Shown here piece after piece: positions 61,667 through 64,000 of a DNA stretch of 64,000 nt. Below the pieces are notes generated by a model. The model saw nothing but the letters and a program-made list of their open reading frames with translations. It did not search any database and was not told the DNA's origin. The stretch covers positions 62,001-126,000 of the forward strand of contig JAQXUQ010000006.1 in NCBI GenBank assembly GCA_029224465.1, read 5' to 3'. Within the stretch, counting starts at the first letter, position 1. Every line of letters starts with the position of its first letter. Source of the stretch: Bacillota bacterium (GTDB taxonomy: Bacteria; Bacillota; Clostridia; Lachnospirales; Lachnospiraceae). The translations under genes and the position numbers were made by a program.

Positions 61667-63514
61667 TTGAAGGGTAGAATCTTAATTGCTTGTCATAAAA
61701 ATTCCTCTTATGTAAAAAGTAATATTATAAAGCCTATTCAGGTTGGTGCAGTAAACAAAAAGCACCTTGAAGGTATGCTTCATGATGATGATGGAATTAA
61801 TATATCCGAAGAAAATCCGAAGTACTGCGAAATTACCGCACAGTATTATGCTTGGAAAAATTTAACAGATTTCGACTATATCGGACTGTTTCATTACAGA
61901 CGTTATTTATCCTTTAATGATACAAAGAAGTTCGATGTAGATATATGGCAAAATGTCATTGAAAGTGTAATAGATGATTCGGTTGTTGAAAAGTATCATC
62001 TGGATGATACTACAATAAATTTGTTCGCAGAAAAATACGATGTGATTCTGCCAGAAATAAAAGATATCAGAAAAATGCCTTCGATGGGCAATAATATGAG
62101 AGAACAGTATCTGGGATCCGGGTATTTGCATGAATGTGATTACAATACTATGATGACTGTTCTCAATGAGAAATATCCGGAATTTATGAAGTACGCATTA
62201 GAATATGAAAATGGGCATACAACTTATTTAAATAATATGTTCATTATGAAGCGTGAGATCTTTAACGCGTACAGTGCATGGCTGTTTGACATTCTTGAAG
62301 AATGTGATAAGCGAATTGATTACAGTGACTATTCTGTTGAAGCAATTCGTACTTTAGGGCATTTAGCTGAGCGCTTATTGAATGTTTACTGTTTATATTT
62401 AAAATCTCAAAATAAATATAAATTCAAGGAATTGCAGACGGTTGCTTTTTTGAATACTGAAGTAGAGAAAGCAATTACACCGGCATATCCTGTTAACAAT
62501 GTTGCAATTGCATTGTCGGCAAATGATTTTTATGTGCCTTATGTATCGGCTTTACTGATATCACTAAGAGAGAATTGTACGGTAAATAATAATTACGACA
62601 TAATTATTATGCATCGTGATATCTCTCCCGATAGCCAAAGAAAATTAAGCAGTGTATTTAATTCATATAATAATGTGACTGTACGGTTTTTAAATATCAA
62701 TAAATACACATCGAAGTTTAAAAACCTTTATTTAAGAGGACATTTCGCAGTTGAAACATATTTCAGGCTACTTATGCCGGAAATTCTTCCAAACTATGAG
62801 AAAATCCTATATTTAGATTCGGACATTATCGTAAATGCGGATGTCGCAGATCTATATAATGAAAATATCGAAGATTATCTTTTGGCCGCATGCCATGATG
62901 CAGATACCGCAGGTTTATATAATGGATATGAACCAAATAAGAAAGATTATATGGATCATATTCTTAAAATTGAAAAGCCGTATGAATACTTTCAGGCTGG
63001 TGTAATACTCTTTAATCTAAATGAATTTAGAAAGACGTATACTGTTGAAGAAATGCTGAAATTTGCTGCTTCATATCAGTGGCAGTTATTAGATCAGGAT
63101 GTATTAAACTATTTAGCGCAGGGGAGAACCAAAATAGTAGATATGTCTTGGAATGTCATGACAGATTGGCGTGGAATTCGCATCAGGGACATTATCAGCA
63201 GAGCTCCAAAGTACTTATATGATGAGTATATGAATGCACATGATAATCCGAAGATTTTACATTATGCTGGTCCGGATAAACCTTGGCATCAGCCTTATTC
63301 GGATTATGCTGATTTGTTCTGGAAGTATGCGAGGGCTTCTGTTTACTATGAAGTCTTGATTCAGCGGATTGCGATACAAGAAGCAAATGCCGTGCGGAAT
63401 CAGAAGCAAGGCAAACTTGCTGTATTCAGGCCGGCGGTTAACAGACTGATGCCGTATGGAACTATGCGGCGGAAAAGATTGGATAACATATATAGCAAAA
63501 TGTTTAACAAATGA
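61667..63514 (+). CDS. Two-domain transferase: DUF4422 fused to glycosyltransferase family 8
   Basis: The 615-residue protein starts with a TTG (GGGAG 10 bases upstream) and carries two domains. Residues 1-265 are DUF4422-like: ILIACHKNSSYVKSN, IKPIQVGAV, YIGLFHYRRYLSF. Residues 275-540 are GT8: VAIALSANDFYVPYVSALLISL, then KILYLDSDIIVNADVADL (DxD metal motif), and KILHYAGPDKPWHQP. GT8 uses UDP-glucose or UDP-galactose with retention. One protein may add two sugars in sequence. AT-rich like its neighbours. Confidence 0.88.
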   Translation: MKGRILIACHKNSSYVKSNIIKPIQVGAVNKKHLEGMLHDDDGINISEENPKYCEITAQYYAWKNLTDFDYIGLFHYRRYLSFNDTKKFDVDIWQNVIESVIDDSVVEKYHLDDTTINLFAEKYDVILPEIKDIRKMPSMGNNMREQYLGSGYLHECDYNTMMTVLNEKYPEFMKYALEYENGHTTYLNNMFIMKREIFNAYSAWLFDILEECDKRIDYSDYSVEAIRTLGHLAERLLNVYCLYLKSQNKYKFKELQTVAFLNTEVEKAITPAYPVNNVAIALSANDFYVPYVSALLISLRENCTVNNNYDIIIMHRDISPDSQRKLSSVFNSYNNVTVRFLNINKYTSKFKNLYLRGHFAVETYFRLLMPEILPNYEKILYLDSDIIVNADVADLYNENIEDYLLAACHDADTAGLYNGYEPNKKDYMDHILKIEKPYEYFQAGVILFNLNEFRKTYTVEEMLKFAASYQWQLLDQDVLNYLAQGRTKIVDMSWNVMTDWRGIRIRDIISRAPKYLYDEYMNAHDNPKILHYAGPDKPWHQPYSDYADLFWKYARASVYYEVLIQRIAIQEANAVRNQKQGKLAVFRPAVNRLMPYGTMRRKRLDNIYSKMFNK

Positions 63515-63576
63515 TAGTCCTTGGTCATAAGTTACTCGCAGGTTATTAATTCATCGATATAGGAGAGAAAAGTCTT

Positions 63577-64000
63577 ATGCATGCTCAACTGCTTTCTAAA
63601 AAACATCCGAAAGCAAGCAGAATACCATGGATAGATACTGCAAAGGGAATTGCAATCATCTTAACTATTATTGGGCATACTCTAGACTATGGCACATTAG
63701 GAAGAAATATTATTTTTTCTTTTCACATGCCCCTATTCTTTATTTTATCTGGCTACACATTTAAAATTTCAGATCATTGGGATAATTGTTTAATTAGACT
63801 AAAAAAGGACATTGTAAGATTACTCTGCCCAGTATTATTTGTATCCACTATATCCTTATTACTTCAGTATATTATTTCTATCGATCATTCCTTTGATAGA
63901 TTCATTCAATTATTTTTTCAAATGGCATTATCATTGTACTGGGCATCAGGAATTAGTGTGCATGAGGCACCTCCATTAGGAATGTTGTGGTTCTTAATGA
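63577..64000 (+). CDS. Acyltransferase family 3 membrane protein (3' truncated by window)
   Basis: The frame is open from ATG 63577 (AGGAGAG 10 bases upstream) to the window end, giving at least 141 residues. It has the start of acyltransferase-3 proteins: PWIDTAKGIAIILTIIGHTLD (the conserved His), then FSFHMPLFFILSGYTF, and further helices. It probably O-acetylates a sugar of the glycan. Composition is AT-rich, matching the three preceding genes. Confidence 0.88.
   Translation, partial: MHAQLLSKKHPKASRIPWIDTAKGIAIILTIIGHTLDYGTLGRNIIFSFHMPLFFILSGYTFKISDHWDNCLIRLKKDIVRLLCPVLFVSTISLLLQYIISIDHSFDRFIQLFFQMALSLYWASGISVHEAPPLGMLWFLM

Noticed and set aside
1-64000. tRNA and rRNA genes
   Set aside because: I scanned for conserved tRNA and rRNA sequence blocks by eye and saw none; short tRNAs could be missed, so a tRNAscan run would settle it.

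Overview
The window looks like a chromosomal segment of a Gram-positive, anaerobic Clostridia member, most likely a Lachnospiraceae-type Firmicute. This rests on the gap-pgk-tpiA cluster, a cmk-ispH fusion just upstream of a separate S1-domain protein gene, a T-box leader before pheST, Rnf-type genes, strong AGGAGG ribosome binding sites and a wall-teichoic-acid style polymer cluster. Most of the window is fairly GC-rich. The last ~4.4 kb (from about 59,560) and some small islands (about 21.5-22.4 kb and 57.2-58.4 kb) are visibly AT-richer.

Region 1 (1-8,340) is core metabolism: the end of GAPDH, pgk, tpiA, an LCP-family cell-wall ligase, a BaiN-like flavoprotein, a cytidylate kinase/IspH fusion and an S1 RNA-binding protein. 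Region 2 (8,341-11,270) is accessory: an Rpn-type PD-(D/E)XK gene with a duplicated 3' remnant, a repeat-rich intergenic stretch and a YprB-like exonuclease. Region 3 (11,387-20,875) has rnfC and rnfD homologues without other Rnf genes, with rnfD continuing in frame into threonine synthase. A small membrane protein, citrate synthase, an M24 aminopeptidase and a GT-C membrane glycosyltransferase follow. Region 4 (20,876-23,276) holds a 6S-RNA-like non-coding RNA, two copies of a 165-bp dyad repeat flanking a nuclease-like gene, and the pheST T-box leader. Region 5 (23,277-35,864) contains pheS, pheT, a membrane protein, a secreted protein, an M18 aminopeptidase, queA, a lipid kinase, a dolichol-phosphate-mannose-synthase-like glycosyltransferase, a YdjC/ChbG deacetylase and a divergent AraC regulator.

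Region 6 (36,050-64,000) is a large surface-glycopolymer locus. gmd, fcl, manC and manA make GDP-mannose and GDP-L-fucose. They are followed by a radical SAM/SPASM protein, a second LCP ligase with a long Ala/Gln-rich tail, DUF4422 and LicD transferases, an IspD/TarI-like cytidylyltransferase, a CDP-glycerol glycerophosphotransferase homologue, acyltransferases, an epimerase, a GT4 glycosyltransferase, a GlmM-type mutase, a TagGH-like ABC exporter and a TagA/WecG-type enzyme fused to a membrane domain. After a strong terminator and a small antisense toxin-antitoxin-like pair come UDP-galactopyranose mutase, a second ABC exporter (Wzm/Wzt type), a DUF4422-GT8 fusion and an acyltransferase cut by the window end. 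Together these genes could make, decorate, export (by two routes) and attach teichoic-acid-like or capsular polymers.

The most unusual signal is a family of three 165-bp elements (9,768; 21,234; 22,480). Their conserved boxes sit at identical offsets and form nested inverted pairs about one centre, while the spacers between them vary in sequence but not in length. Other points of note are the rnfD-thrC in-frame join and the probable 6S RNA.
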